NCBI GenBank assembly: GCA_934098735.1
Contig: CAKOOS010000002.1
Location: 53,028 to 117,027 of the forward strand
Direction: 5' to 3'
Length of the DNA: 64,000 bases
From: an uncultured Bacilli bacterium
Lineage (GTDB): Bacteria > Bacillota_I > Bacilli_A > RF39 > UBA660
The notes beneath the pieces were generated by a model. The model saw only the letters and a program-made list of their open reading frames with translations, did not search any database and had not been told where the DNA came from. Below are positions 17,598-26,333 of the stretch, one piece after another. The number at the start of each line of letters is the position of its first letter. Within the stretch, counting starts at the first letter, position 1. Position numbers and translations under genes: made by a program.

Positions 17598-19082
17598 ATG
17601 CGTGAATTTAGTGAACAAGAACTAGTTAGAAGAGAAAAAATAAATAAAATTAAAGAACTAGGACTTGATCCATTTGGACATAGATTTGAAAGAGATACAA
17701 ATTCAAAAGAAATAAAAGAAAAATATCAAGATGTACCTCATGATGATTTTGAAAATATGACTGATACTGCCACAGTAGCAGGAAGAATAATGTTTATTAG
17801 AAAGATGGGAAAAGCTTCATTTTTTACAATAAATGATAAATATGGAAGTATTCAAATATATATATCTATAAATGATATAGGAGAAGAAAAATATAATTTA
17901 TTTAAAAGTGCAGATTTAGGGGATATCGTTGGTGTTCATGGTAAAATAATGAAAACTAGAACTGGAGAGTTAACTATTAAATGTTTAGAATATACTCCTC
18001 TTGTTAAAGCTTTAAGACCACTTCCCGAAAAATTTCATGGTTTAACTGATACTGAAGAACGTTTTAGAAGAAGATATATTGATCTTATAGTAAATGAAGA
18101 AGCACGTAGGATAGCATTTACTAGACCCAAAATAATAAGATGTATTCAAAAGTATATGGATAATTTAGGCTTTACTGAAGTAGAAACACCAGTTTTATCT
18201 ACACTTTTAACTGGGGCTAGTGCTAAACCATTTATAACTCATCACAATGCTCAAGATTTAGACATGTATTTAAGAATAGCATTAGAACTTCCTTTAAAAA
18301 GACTTTTAGTAGGTGGTATGGAAGCAGTATATGAAATAGGAAGAACTTTTAGAAATGAAGGAATGGATCCAAAACATAATCCAGAATTTACTTTAATGGA
18401 AGCATATCTTGCTTATAGTGATCTTGAAGGAATGATGGATATGACAGAAGGAATGTATACCACAATTGCTAAAGAAGTTATGGGTAAAATGGTTTATCAT
18501 TGGTGTGGAAATGAAATAAATCTTGAAGGACCTTGGAAAAGAATTTCGATGGTTGATGCTATTAAAGAAAAAACTGGTATAGATTTTTCTAAAGAAATGA
18601 CTGTTGAAGAAGCTTTACAATTAGCTAAGGAAAATAATATAAAAGTTGAAGATCACCAAAAGAGTGTAGGACATATTATTAATTTATTCTTTGAAGAATT
18701 TGTAGAAGAAACATTAATTCAACCAACATTTTTATACGGTCATCCTGTAGAAATATCTCCACTTACTAAAAAGAATCCTAAAGATCCTCGTTTTGTAGAC
18801 CGTTTTGAATTATTTATTGGTGGTAAAGAATTTGCCAATGCTTATACTGAATTAAATGATCCAATCGATCAATTAGAACGTTTTGAAAATCAGTTAAAAG
18901 AAAGAGAACTTGGTAACGATGAAGCTAATGATATTGATATGGATTTCATTGAAGCTTTAGAATATGGAATGCCACCAGCAGGTGGAGTAGGATACGGAAT
19001 AGATCGTTTAATAATGCTATTTACAGAACAAGAAACAATTAGGGAAGTAATATTATTTCCAACGATGAAGCCAAAAGACTAA
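17598..19082 (+). CDS. lysS: Lysyl-tRNA synthetase, class II
   Basis: Charges tRNA-Lys with lysine. 494 residues from ATG 17598, which has AGGTGA seven bases upstream; the longer frame from 17547 runs back into the terminator and is rejected. The N-terminal OB-fold anticodon domain ([17 protein letters not shown]) is followed by the class II core: motif 2 with [17 protein letters not shown] and motif 3 with [10 protein letters not shown]. It is a single-gene unit with no T-box leader; only about 20 bases separate the likely RNA start from the ATG. Confidence 0.97.
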   Translation: MREFSEQELVRREKINKIKELGLDPFGHRFERDTNSKEIKEKYQDVPHDDFENMTDTATVAGRIMFIRKMGKASFFTINDKYGSIQIYISINDIGEEKYNLFKSADLGDIVGVHGKIMKTRTGELTIKCLEYTPLVKALRPLPEKFHGLTDTEERFRRRYIDLIVNEEARRIAFTRPKIIRCIQKYMDNLGFTEVETPVLSTLLTGASAKPFITHHNAQDLDMYLRIALELPLKRLLVGGMEAVYEIGRTFRNEGMDPKHNPEFTLMEAYLAYSDLEGMMDMTEGMYTTIAKEVMGKMVYHWCGNEINLEGPWKRISMVDAIKEKTGIDFSKEMTVEEALQLAKENNIKVEDHQKSVGHIINLFFEEFVEETLIQPTFLYGHPVEISPLTKKNPKDPRFVDRFELFIGGKEFANAYTELNDPIDQLERFENQLKERELGNDEANDIDMDFIEALEYGMPPAGGVGYGIDRLIMLFTEQETIREVILFPTMKPKD

Positions 19083-19102
19083 AAAACCGTGATATTTGCA
19101 TG

Positions 19103-19128
19103 AAAAAAAGCACAAAATGCTTTTTTTT
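19103..19128 (+). terminator. Terminator after lysS
   Basis: A-rich arm ending GCA, loop CAAAA, then TGC and a run of T. Confidence 0.75.
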
Positions 19129-19167
19129 ATTTTATTTGGGTGTTATAATTTCTATAAGGAGGTAAAA

Positions 19168-20769
19168 ATGAAAAAAATATTTGAAAAACATGGAATCTTA
19201 AGATGTATTGGAGCTTTAATGGACATCGTTGCATTTATTCTATTTATAATTGCAGCTTTTGTTGATGCTACGACAGCTGATATGATTTTAAAAGTTATTG
19301 GAATGATTTTATTTGTTGTAGGTGGAATGTTTATTGCCTTTACTTCAAAAGAACATCATTTAGTAAAAAGCTTAATTGTATTCTTAATAGCTGGAGTTTT
19401 ACTAACTTGGTTATTCCCTTATGGATATTTTCAAGGATCTGACTTCTATGAATATGATATGGCTCGTGTTGGTTTAGCTGATTTTGGTTTTGCTATATAT
19501 TATGCTATAAATTTTGTTATGGATAAGATAGTTTTCTTACTTGCTATAGCTGGATTTTATGGAGTATTATCTAAAGTTAGTGGATATCAAAAATTAGTTG
19601 AACAAATAGCTAATAAAGCAAAAGATCATAAAGTAGCAATGACATTAATTACATCTATTATTTTATTTGTAATTACATCATTATTTACTCAAACATTTGC
19701 TGTAATAGTATTTATTCCATTCTTTATTTCTATTTTAAGTAAAATGGGAATGGACAAGCTTACAACATTTGCAGCTACATTTGGTTCAGCATTAGTAGGA
19801 ATACTAGGTTGTACTTATGGAACTGACAGTTTAACTGTTTTCAATTACTATTTAGGAAAAGAACTTTCTACAGGTTTAACATATCGTTTTATTGTTGCTG
19901 CTGTAGCATTAGTTTTATATAACTTCTTCTTAGTAATGCGTGTTCGCAAAGTTGACAAAGAAAGTAAGAAAAATACTAAAAATGTTAATGTTGAAAATGA
20001 TCCATTTGCAGTTGAAAGTCCTAAAGGAAAAGACAAAGTTAAAACACTACCAATAATCATTGTGTTAATTATTTTAGCTTTAATTACCATTTTAGGTTAT
20101 ATTAATTGGAATGGTAACTTCAAAATTGAAGCTTTCAATAAATTCCATGAATGGCTTATCGGCTTAGAAGCTGGAGAAGGATTTACAATCTTTAGTTATA
20201 TTTTAGGAAGCAAAGCTGATGCTCTTGGAGCATTTAAATATGTTTTCTCAATAAGTGTTGTACTTTTACTAGCTAGTGCTTTAATTGCATTCCTATATAA
20301 AATGAGTATTAATGAATATATTGAATCATTCTATGAAGGAACTAAAAAAATGTTTAAGCCATTATTATTCATTATTGGATCTTACATAATGTTTGGTATT
20401 TGTTATTTAACACCAGTAATGCCAACAATTGCTAATTGGATTTTAAATTTAGTTAAAGGATTTAATCCATATTTAACATCAATTGTAGCATTCATTACGT
20501 CACTTTTCCAAAATGATTTAGGATATACTGCTTATACAGTTGGAGGATTCCTTACTAGTGCTTATGCAGATAATGTATCTATAGCTCATACTATATTTAC
20601 ATCAATGTATGGCTTAGTTCAAATATTCATGCCAACTAGTGCTCTTCTAGTAGCTGGACTTTCTTTGATGAAAGTTGACTATAAAGAATGGTTTAAATAC
20701 ATTTGGTTATTTGTAGTTGGTATGATCATTATATTACTAGTACTATTTACAGTACTAACATATATCTAA
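19168..20769 (+). CDS. Multi-pass transporter, YfcC/C4-dicarboxylate carrier-like
   Basis: 533 residues with about 12 hydrophobic segments and a charged cytoplasmic loop near residues 255-285. The C-terminal part (TAYADNVSIAHT-like segment, then FMPTSALLVAGLSLMKVDYKEWFK) resembles the YfcC/DcuC-type anaerobic carriers of dicarboxylates, arginine or ornithine; the substrate cannot be told. The ATG at 19168 follows AAGGAGGTAAAA. An extended -10 TGTTATAAT at 19141-19149 sits just upstream and a terminator follows, so it is monocistronic. A discontinuous, Gly-rich LGCTYGTDSLTVF element in the middle is typical of the ion-transporter fold. Confidence 0.75.
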   Translation: MKKIFEKHGILRCIGALMDIVAFILFIIAAFVDATTADMILKVIGMILFVVGGMFIAFTSKEHHLVKSLIVFLIAGVLLTWLFPYGYFQGSDFYEYDMARVGLADFGFAIYYAINFVMDKIVFLLAIAGFYGVLSKVSGYQKLVEQIANKAKDHKVAMTLITSIILFVITSLFTQTFAVIVFIPFFISILSKMGMDKLTTFAATFGSALVGILGCTYGTDSLTVFNYYLGKELSTGLTYRFIVAAVALVLYNFFLVMRVRKVDKESKKNTKNVNVENDPFAVESPKGKDKVKTLPIIIVLIILALITILGYINWNGNFKIEAFNKFHEWLIGLEAGEGFTIFSYILGSKADALGAFKYVFSISVVLLLASALIAFLYKMSINEYIESFYEGTKKMFKPLLFIIGSYIMFGICYLTPVMPTIANWILNLVKGFNPYLTSIVAFITSLFQNDLGYTAYTVGGFLTSAYADNVSIAHTIFTSMYGLVQIFMPTSALLVAGLSLMKVDYKEWFKYIWLFVVGMIIILLVLFTVLTYI

Positions 20770-20793
20770 GAGTTCCCAAAGAACTCTTTTTTT
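20768..20793 (+). terminator. Terminator after the YfcC-like transporter gene
   Basis: Stem AAGAGTTC/GAACTCTT with loop CCAAA and a T tail; it begins inside the stop codon. Confidence 0.85.
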
Positions 20794-20868
20794 ATTTTTA
20801 TTATTCTATTATTAATTGTTATAAACAAAAAATTATGATAATATTAATAATAGAGAGTGATGGATAAA

Positions 20869-22422
20869 ATGAATGAAGCGAGAAAAAGAACAGTATTGAT
20901 GATAATAAGTGTAGTAACACTAATAATATTTGCAGTCGGAGTAACTTATGCTTACTTTAGAACGCAAGGTGGCAGAGCAACTCAAACAGATATAAATGTA
21001 AAAACAGCAACAACAGATTCACTAGTGTTTTCAACAGGTAGTGATATATTCTTTACAGCAGATCAAACCTCATTTGGAAAAGGTAAAGGAAATAAAATGG
21101 GAAGTAGTTATGCTAAAGTAGTATTAACAGCCAATAATAGTACAAATAGTGCAACAGCTAATTATTATGTGTATCTAAATATAACAGAAAATTCATTTAA
21201 ATATACAACAAGTAATAAAACAGCTGAATTAATATTAAGCATAACAGATAAAGCTGGAAACGAAATAAAAAATTTAGAAGGAGTAAGTTATGTAACAATC
21301 GGGGGAGTATCAGGATATGATATAACAAATAAAGAAGGCTTAGTAAAAATAGCTAATAATCATGAAATCGTATCAACAGGAACAAAAGAAGAAGATTGGA
21401 ATATAACAATAACATTAGTAAACTTAGATAGTGATCAAACAGCTAATGCTGGAGCAACATTTAAAGCAAAAATAAATATTCAAAAAGAAAAGATAAATAG
21501 TGTTCTAGCAGATGTATGTGCAAGCGGAGCAAACTTAGCAAACTGTATAAAAACTCTTTCAACATCAAGCACAGTAACAGGAATATATCATCATGATCAA
21601 TCACTTACAAACGGAGCAAATGATGATTCATATCGTTATGCCGGTGCAAGTGAAAATGTCAATAATTATGTATGTTTTGGATCAGATGCAAGTACTTGTC
21701 CAAGTGAAAATCTTTATAGAATCATCGGAGTATTTGGAAGTGAAGTAAAACTAGTAAAAGCTAGCTATGCCAAATCAGACTTACTTGGAACTGATGGCGA
21801 TTACGCAGGAAATAACAGTTATTATTGGAATTACAAAAATGACACTACGATAAATGATGGTAAAGGATCAAATGACTGGACAACATCACTTTTAAACAAA
21901 GTCAATTTAAACACAAACTTTATAAATAATATTGGAACAACATGGGCAAATAAAATAACAACTCACTCTTGGCAAATTGGTGGAAATTTTTGGTCAAAAA
22001 TTGGTGTAGTTGTAATGAAGGAAGTATATCAAAACGAAATTGTAAACCCAGCTAGTAATAAAACTTACGATGCCAAAATAGGTTTAATGTATGCAAGTGA
22101 TTATAGTTATTCAGCTAGTCCAAGATATTGGCAAAATATTTTTTATAATAGTAATTACACTTTTAATGAAAATAAAAATCTTGAAGGAAACTATAGCTTG
22201 GTAAAAAACTTTAATTGGAATGCTTATGATAGGTCAAATTTCTTTATTTCTAAGAATTCAGACAACTCTGAAGGTATATTTTATATGAATAATAATGGAT
22301 TTGTGTCAAATGGGTCTGCAAATTCTAGTTGGGCTGGAGTATATCCTACATTTTATTTAAGCTCAAATATAACTTATGTAAGCGGGGAAGGCACAGAAAA
22401 AAATCCACTTAGAATAGCTTAA
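20869..22422 (+). CDS. Large surface protein with SipW/TasA-like leader
   Basis: About 517 residues from ATG 20869 (ATG 20860 and GTG 20857 are in-frame alternatives). A hydrophobic segment at about residues 10-29 ends in FAVGVTYAYF, like leaders of TasA/CalY-type surface proteins cleaved by SipW. The first 210 residues form a beta-rich domain; from about 215 a second domain with four cysteines, Trp- and Tyr-rich segments and a C-terminal YPTFYLSSNITY...GTEKNPLRI signature follows, a module I associate with surface proteins of gut Firmicutes. No sorting signal. It is flanked by terminators. Probably cell-surface; role unknown. Confidence 0.75.
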   Translation: MNEARKRTVLMIISVVTLIIFAVGVTYAYFRTQGGRATQTDINVKTATTDSLVFSTGSDIFFTADQTSFGKGKGNKMGSSYAKVVLTANNSTNSATANYYVYLNITENSFKYTTSNKTAELILSITDKAGNEIKNLEGVSYVTIGGVSGYDITNKEGLVKIANNHEIVSTGTKEEDWNITITLVNLDSDQTANAGATFKAKINIQKEKINSVLADVCASGANLANCIKTLSTSSTVTGIYHHDQSLTNGANDDSYRYAGASENVNNYVCFGSDASTCPSENLYRIIGVFGSEVKLVKASYAKSDLLGTDGDYAGNNSYYWNYKNDTTINDGKGSNDWTTSLLNKVNLNTNFINNIGTTWANKITTHSWQIGGNFWSKIGVVVMKEVYQNEIVNPASNKTYDAKIGLMYASDYSYSASPRYWQNIFYNSNYTFNENKNLEGNYSLVKNFNWNAYDRSNFFISKNSDNSEGIFYMNNNGFVSNGSANSSWAGVYPTFYLSSNITYVSGEGTEKNPLRIA

Positions 22423-22451
22423 GAAAATTAATTAAATAATTTTCTTTTTTT
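22421..22451 (+). terminator. Terminator after the large surface protein gene
   Basis: Stem GAAAATTA/TAATTTTC with loop ATTAAA and a T-rich tail starting at the stop codon. Confidence 0.75.
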
Positions 22452-22467
22452 ATTTAAAAAGATATTA

Positions 22468-22473
22468 TATAAT
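22468..22473 (+). promoter_or_regulatory. -10 box placed for a leaderless transcript
   Basis: TATAAT ends six bases before the ATG at 22480, so a normal start site would fall on or next to the A of the ATG. No Shine-Dalgarno sequence is present between them. Confidence 0.5.
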
Positions 22474-22479
22474 AAAAGT

Positions 22480-23100
22480 ATGAATGAAGAAATTAAAAAA
22501 GTAAAAAGAGTAATTAAAAATATTAATAAAATATGTGATGAAAATAATAAGTCTTTACAAGAAGTATTTAAAGATATGCAAGTTAATGAAGTAGTTTTTT
22601 TAGAAAATATTGGGATAGAAAAAGAGTTATTTGATGATGAAGTTTGCCAAGACTTAAGAACTCTTTTAAGTAATAAAGATACAAGATTTTATATAAATAA
22701 CAATATGGAAAGTATTGAAAATGACGAAATTGAATTATATTCAAAAGTATTAAATAAAGACTTAGGTTTTTTGAAAAATAAAATTAAAATGACTGAAACT
22801 ACAAAAAACGAAAAAGAAAATGGAGAAAAAATAAATTATTATTGTAAGTTACTTAATAAAAGCTTAAAATTTATACTTGAGTTTACTAAAGATGATAAAG
22901 AAGTTTTATTTAATGTAAAAATAAATGTTTATTTTAAAATAGATGGAAGAAATGGAGGATATAACTTTAATATAAATAAAATGCTAGAAAAAGATTTATA
23001 TAGTATATTAAAGTATTTATATCGTTTTGACATCATAAAAGTTTATAATGTTTTAAAAGAATATCCAAGATATGCTAAAAATCAAAACTTGAATGTATAA
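22480..23100 (+). CDS. Unknown helical protein upstream of the Clp ATPase
   Basis: 206 residues, highly charged (Lys, Glu, Asp, Asn), with no signal peptide or membrane segment. The N-terminal 60 residues look like helical repeats (VKRVIKNINKICDEN, LQEVFKDMQVNEVVF); the rest mixes helices and strands and ends in a basic region. Not recognised. It has no ribosome binding site; the preceding -10 suggests a leaderless mRNA. It lies 50 bases before the Clp ATPase gene on the same strand with no terminator between, so the two may be co-transcribed and the protein might be a partner or adaptor (inference). Confidence 0.6.
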   Translation: MNEEIKKVKRVIKNINKICDENNKSLQEVFKDMQVNEVVFLENIGIEKELFDDEVCQDLRTLLSNKDTRFYINNNMESIENDEIELYSKVLNKDLGFLKNKIKMTETTKNEKENGEKINYYCKLLNKSLKFILEFTKDDKEVLFNVKINVYFKIDGRNGGYNFNINKMLEKDLYSILKYLYRFDIIKVYNVLKEYPRYAKNQNLNV

Positions 23101-23124
23101 ATAATAGTAAAATATTTCATAATC

Positions 23125-23155
23125 TACATAGAATTATTATGGAGGATTCTATGTA
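23125..23155 (+). promoter_or_regulatory. Perfect hairpin over the Clp ATPase ribosome site and start codon
   Basis: A 10-bp perfect inverted repeat: TACATAGAAT at 23125-23134 and ATTCTATGTA at 23146-23155. The 11-base loop (23135-23145) holds the Shine-Dalgarno GGAGG and the right arm contains the ATG at 23151. In RNA it would pair the start codon. Only two of the ten pairs are G-C, so it would be weak. A translational switch or RNA thermometer is possible but untested. Confidence 0.5.
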
Positions 23156-25238
23156 TAACAATTATAGTTTTGAAGCAAATAAAATTTTTAAAGGTGCCGA
23201 AAAAATAATGCTAAAATTAGGACACTGCTATGTTGGCACAGAACATTTATTATTAAGTATGCTTGAAAATAGTCAAGAGGTTAAAAATATTTTAGATAGT
23301 TACGATTTAAATTATAACATTTTTTTAGATGAGCTAGTACAAGTAATAGATAAAAGTGAGTCAAAAAAAGAAAATTGTATTTATACGCCTCTCTTAAAAA
23401 GAATAATAAAAAATGCTGAAGATATAGCCAAAAATAATCCCCTTAAGGGGGTTCATCTTCTAGAGTCCATGCTTGAAGAAGGTGAAGGAATAGCAGTCCG
23501 TATAATGTTAAATTTAGGAATAGATTTAGATAAAATGTATGATGACTTAAAAAAAGATAGTAAAGAGTATAAGCCTAAATTAGAAATTTATAATATAGGT
23601 AAAAATCTTCAAGAAACAGTAAATGATGATATAGTAGTAGGAAGAGAAAATGAACTAAATTTAATTATTGAAACATTAATAAGAAAAAACAAGAACAATC
23701 CGTTATTAATAGGTGAAGCTGGGGTAGGAAAAAGTGCAATAGTTGAAGAATTAGCTAGAAGAATAAATAAAGGATTAGTGCCAAATAGTTTGAAAGATAA
23801 AAAAATAATATCTTTAGAAATGTCTTTATTAGTTGCTGGCACTAAATATCGTGGTGAATTTGAAGAAAAATTAAGTAAGATTATTAAAGAACTAGAAAAT
23901 AATCCAGATATTATTTTATTTATAGATGAAATTCATACAATGACTAATGCTGGCGGAGCAGAAGGTGCAATTAATGCTAGTGATATTTTAAAGCCATATT
24001 TAGCTCGTAATAAAATTAAAATAATCGGAGCTACCACAAATGGAGAATTTAATAAATTTTTTGCAAAAGATAAAGCTCTTACCAGAAGATTTGAAATAAT
24101 AAAAATAAGTGAGCCAACTATTAATCAAACTGAAGAAATATTATTAAAACTTATTCCATCTTTTGAAAGGCATTATAAGGTAAAAATAAACAAAGATAAT
24201 ATTAAGGAAATAGTTAGTCTTACAAATAAATATGTATTAGATCGTTTTAATCCAGATAAATCAATTGATTTACTCGATAGTGTATGTGCTTATAAAGAAG
24301 TAGAGAATATAAATAATAAAGCCTTACAAACTTTAAGTGATGAGAAGAAAATAATTATAGATAAAAAATGTGAAATGGTTAAAAAAAATGACTTTAAAGA
24401 AGCTCTAAAATATCGTAAAGAAGAAATGAATATTTTATCTAAAATAGAAAAACTTGAAAATACTCCTTATAATATAACAAATGAAGATATAAAGAAAATA
24501 CTTCAAAGAAGATGTAATATTTTAGTTTTAAATAATAAATGGACAGATTTAGATAAATATTTGAAAGAAAATATCATTGGTCAGGAAGAAGCTTTAGATA
24601 GTATTATAGATATTTTAAAAATAAAAGACGATGATAAACCAACTTCTATAATGCTTACCGGTTCAACGGGAGTAGGTAAAACTAAAACTGTTAAAGAGAT
24701 AGCAAAATATCTAAATCTTCCTCTCATTCGCTTAGATATGAGTGAATATAGTGAAAGTATAACTGTAAATCGTCTAATAGGAGCATCAGCTGGTTATGTA
24801 GGATATGATGATGCCAATATATTTGATCAAATAAAAATGAATCCAAGTTCTATTATATTGCTAGACGAAGTAGAAAAAGCAAGTTATAATGTCTTAAATT
24901 TATTCTTACAAATTTTAGATGAAGGCTTTGTTACAAGCAGTAAAGGGGAAAAAATAGATTTTAAAAATACCTATATTTTTATGACAAGTAATGCAAAAGT
25001 AGATAATAAAATTGGATTTTTTAAATCAAAGGGAAATTATCAAAATAATTTTAGTAAAGAATTTTTAAGTAGAATTACAGGTATAATAAATTTTAAAGAT
25101 GTTGATAGAAGCATGATAGAAAAATATCTTCAAAATAAAGGCTTAAATAATTATGAAGTAATTAATGAATATGACTATGAGAATTTAGGTTTTCGTGGTT
25201 TAGATAAATTTTTAAAGAAAAATAAAATTAATTCTTAA
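23151..25238 (+). CDS. ClpC/ClpB-type AAA+ ATPase with shortened C-terminus
   Basis: 695 residues from ATG 23151 (GGAGG five bases upstream). Domains: Clp N-domain (about 1-140, two repeats), AAA-1 with Walker A GEAGVGKS near 188 and Walker B LFIDEIHTM, a coiled UVR-like insert (CEMVKKNDFKEALKYRKEE), and AAA-2 with Walker A GSTGVGKT near 505 and Walker B ILLDEVEK. Hsp100 unfoldases pull proteins apart, often for ClpP. The protein is about 110 residues shorter than usual ClpC: the C-terminal small subdomain of AAA-2 is cut down, so the second ring may work differently. No ctsR, mcsA or mcsB lies nearby. An RNA hairpin covers its start codon. Confidence 0.88.
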   Translation: MYNNYSFEANKIFKGAEKIMLKLGHCYVGTEHLLLSMLENSQEVKNILDSYDLNYNIFLDELVQVIDKSESKKENCIYTPLLKRIIKNAEDIAKNNPLKGVHLLESMLEEGEGIAVRIMLNLGIDLDKMYDDLKKDSKEYKPKLEIYNIGKNLQETVNDDIVVGRENELNLIIETLIRKNKNNPLLIGEAGVGKSAIVEELARRINKGLVPNSLKDKKIISLEMSLLVAGTKYRGEFEEKLSKIIKELENNPDIILFIDEIHTMTNAGGAEGAINASDILKPYLARNKIKIIGATTNGEFNKFFAKDKALTRRFEIIKISEPTINQTEEILLKLIPSFERHYKVKINKDNIKEIVSLTNKYVLDRFNPDKSIDLLDSVCAYKEVENINNKALQTLSDEKKIIIDKKCEMVKKNDFKEALKYRKEEMNILSKIEKLENTPYNITNEDIKKILQRRCNILVLNNKWTDLDKYLKENIIGQEEALDSIIDILKIKDDDKPTSIMLTGSTGVGKTKTVKEIAKYLNLPLIRLDMSEYSESITVNRLIGASAGYVGYDDANIFDQIKMNPSSIILLDEVEKASYNVLNLFLQILDEGFVTSSKGEKIDFKNTYIFMTSNAKVDNKIGFFKSKGNYQNNFSKEFLSRITGIINFKDVDRSMIEKYLQNKGLNNYEVINEYDYENLGFRGLDKFLKKNKINS

Positions 25239-25260
25239 AGGCACCTAGGTGCTTTTTTTT
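25237..25260 (+). terminator. Terminator after the Clp ATPase gene
   Basis: Stem GGCACC/GGTGC with a two-base loop and an eight-T tail. Confidence 0.8.
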
Positions 25261-25321
25261 AGGGCTATTATAATTTGCTATAAGTGGACTAGCTAATATA
25301 ATATAGTAAGGAGGTGATGAA

Positions 25322-25591
25322 TTGACAATATCATTATCAGTCGTAATAATGTTAGTAGCATATATCTTTGGAGCCATAACAAAAATATTTATAGAGAAAA
25401 TTCCCAATAAATATATTCCCATTCAAAATGTTATTATAGGAATCTTTAGTGGAATAATATGTTACTTTTTAAATATAGATACTAATCTTTTAAATTCTAT
25501 CGTAGTATGCATTATATCAACAATGAGTGCTGGAGGAATAGCAGATTTAATAAAAACTAAACCTGCCAAAGATAATGAAAGTAAAGGATAA
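25322..25591 (+). CDS. Small holin-like membrane protein (holin superfamily V-like)
   Basis: 89 residues with three hydrophobic segments (about 5-25, 35-50 and 60-78). The order (VVIMLVAYIFGAITKIF, then KYIPIQNVIIGIFSGIICYF, then a Gly-rich ISTMSAGGIADLI) resembles phage holins of the Hol44/superfamily V group. There are no phage genes or endolysin nearby, so it is probably a domesticated or stray copy. TTG start directly after an unusually complete AAGGAGGTGAT; an ATG-AAT-TGA mini-frame overlaps that TTG. Terminators flank it. Homology is inferred from pattern only. Confidence 0.6.
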   Translation: MTISLSVVIMLVAYIFGAITKIFIEKIPNKYIPIQNVIIGIFSGIICYFLNIDTNLLNSIVVCIISTMSAGGIADLIKTKPAKDNESKG

Positions 25592-25622
25592 AAGAAAAAA
25601 GGGTATTTCCTTTTTTCATTTT
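25591..25622 (+). terminator. Terminator after the holin-like gene
   Basis: A-rich arm ending in GG, loop GTATT, then CC and T6. Confidence 0.6.
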
Positions 25623-25653
25623 ATAATTTATAATTTAAATGAGGGAACAAAAT

Positions 25654-26256
25654 ATGAAAACAAAGTATAATCCTAAAGTTCATTTGACAATAACTTTTTT
25701 ATCTATTTTAATAGGTCTTATCTTAACAAGTAACATTAATAACTTATGGTTAAGATTTATACTTACTTTAGTAGTACCTAGTATATTTTTATCTATTTAT
25801 TATTATCATTTAATGGTAAAAGAAAGAAGATCTTTATCCGTAATGTTAGTAAATTTACTTTTATTACCAATTTATTTTATTGCTAATATGTTTTTAGTAA
25901 TTCCCTTAATATTTTATAATATATATAGAATTTTAAGGTCTATTCCTTCTAGCTTAGAAGAAAAAAATGATAAAGAAGAAATAAAAGCATATTTGAAATT
26001 AAAAGTCCCACCTGAAATAATAAATAATGACTTACTAAATTGTTATACTTATTATGTAAGAGAAATAGCTCGTGAATTTTTATATCATGAAATAAATTTA
26101 AGAACTAATATTGAGTCATTAAATGAAGCAGAAGATAAGGAAGTAAAGGATTATATTAAAAATGATGAAGTAATGACGTATTACAATCTTACGAATCAAA
26201 CTATGGATATAGTAAAAAAATATTATACTCACAGTGGAATATTAAAAAAATTATAG
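25654..26256 (+). CDS. Membrane protein of unknown function
   Basis: About 200 residues from ATG 25654 (GAGGGA upstream; the ATG at 25639 lies before that site and is less likely). Three hydrophobic segments fill residues 10-95 (LTITFLSILIGLILTS, FILTLVVPSIFLSIYYYHL, LLLLPIYFIANMFLVIPLIFY). A cytoplasmic C-terminal half of about 100 residues is helical and charged. No family recognised. It stands alone between terminators, upstream of the calcium ATPase. Confidence 0.6.
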   Translation: MKTKYNPKVHLTITFLSILIGLILTSNINNLWLRFILTLVVPSIFLSIYYYHLMVKERRSLSVMLVNLLLLPIYFIANMFLVIPLIFYNIYRILRSIPSSLEEKNDKEEIKAYLKLKVPPEIINNDLLNCYTYYVREIAREFLYHEINLRTNIESLNEAEDKEVKDYIKNDEVMTYYNLTNQTMDIVKKYYTHSGILKKL

Positions 26257-26280
26257 GCAACATATTTGTTGCTTTTTTTT
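26257..26280 (+). terminator. Terminator after the three-helix membrane protein gene
   Basis: Stem GCAACA/TGTTGC followed by T8. Confidence 0.85.
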
Positions 26281-26333
26281 ATGTTCTATCCTCAGTAATT
26301 AAATCATAGATTTATTCTGGGAGGACAAGCATA

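Noticed and set aside
25261..26256. Possible prophage remnant around the holin-like gene
   Set aside because: No integrase, structural, lysin or attachment-site sequence is nearby; neighbours are ordinary genes with matching composition.
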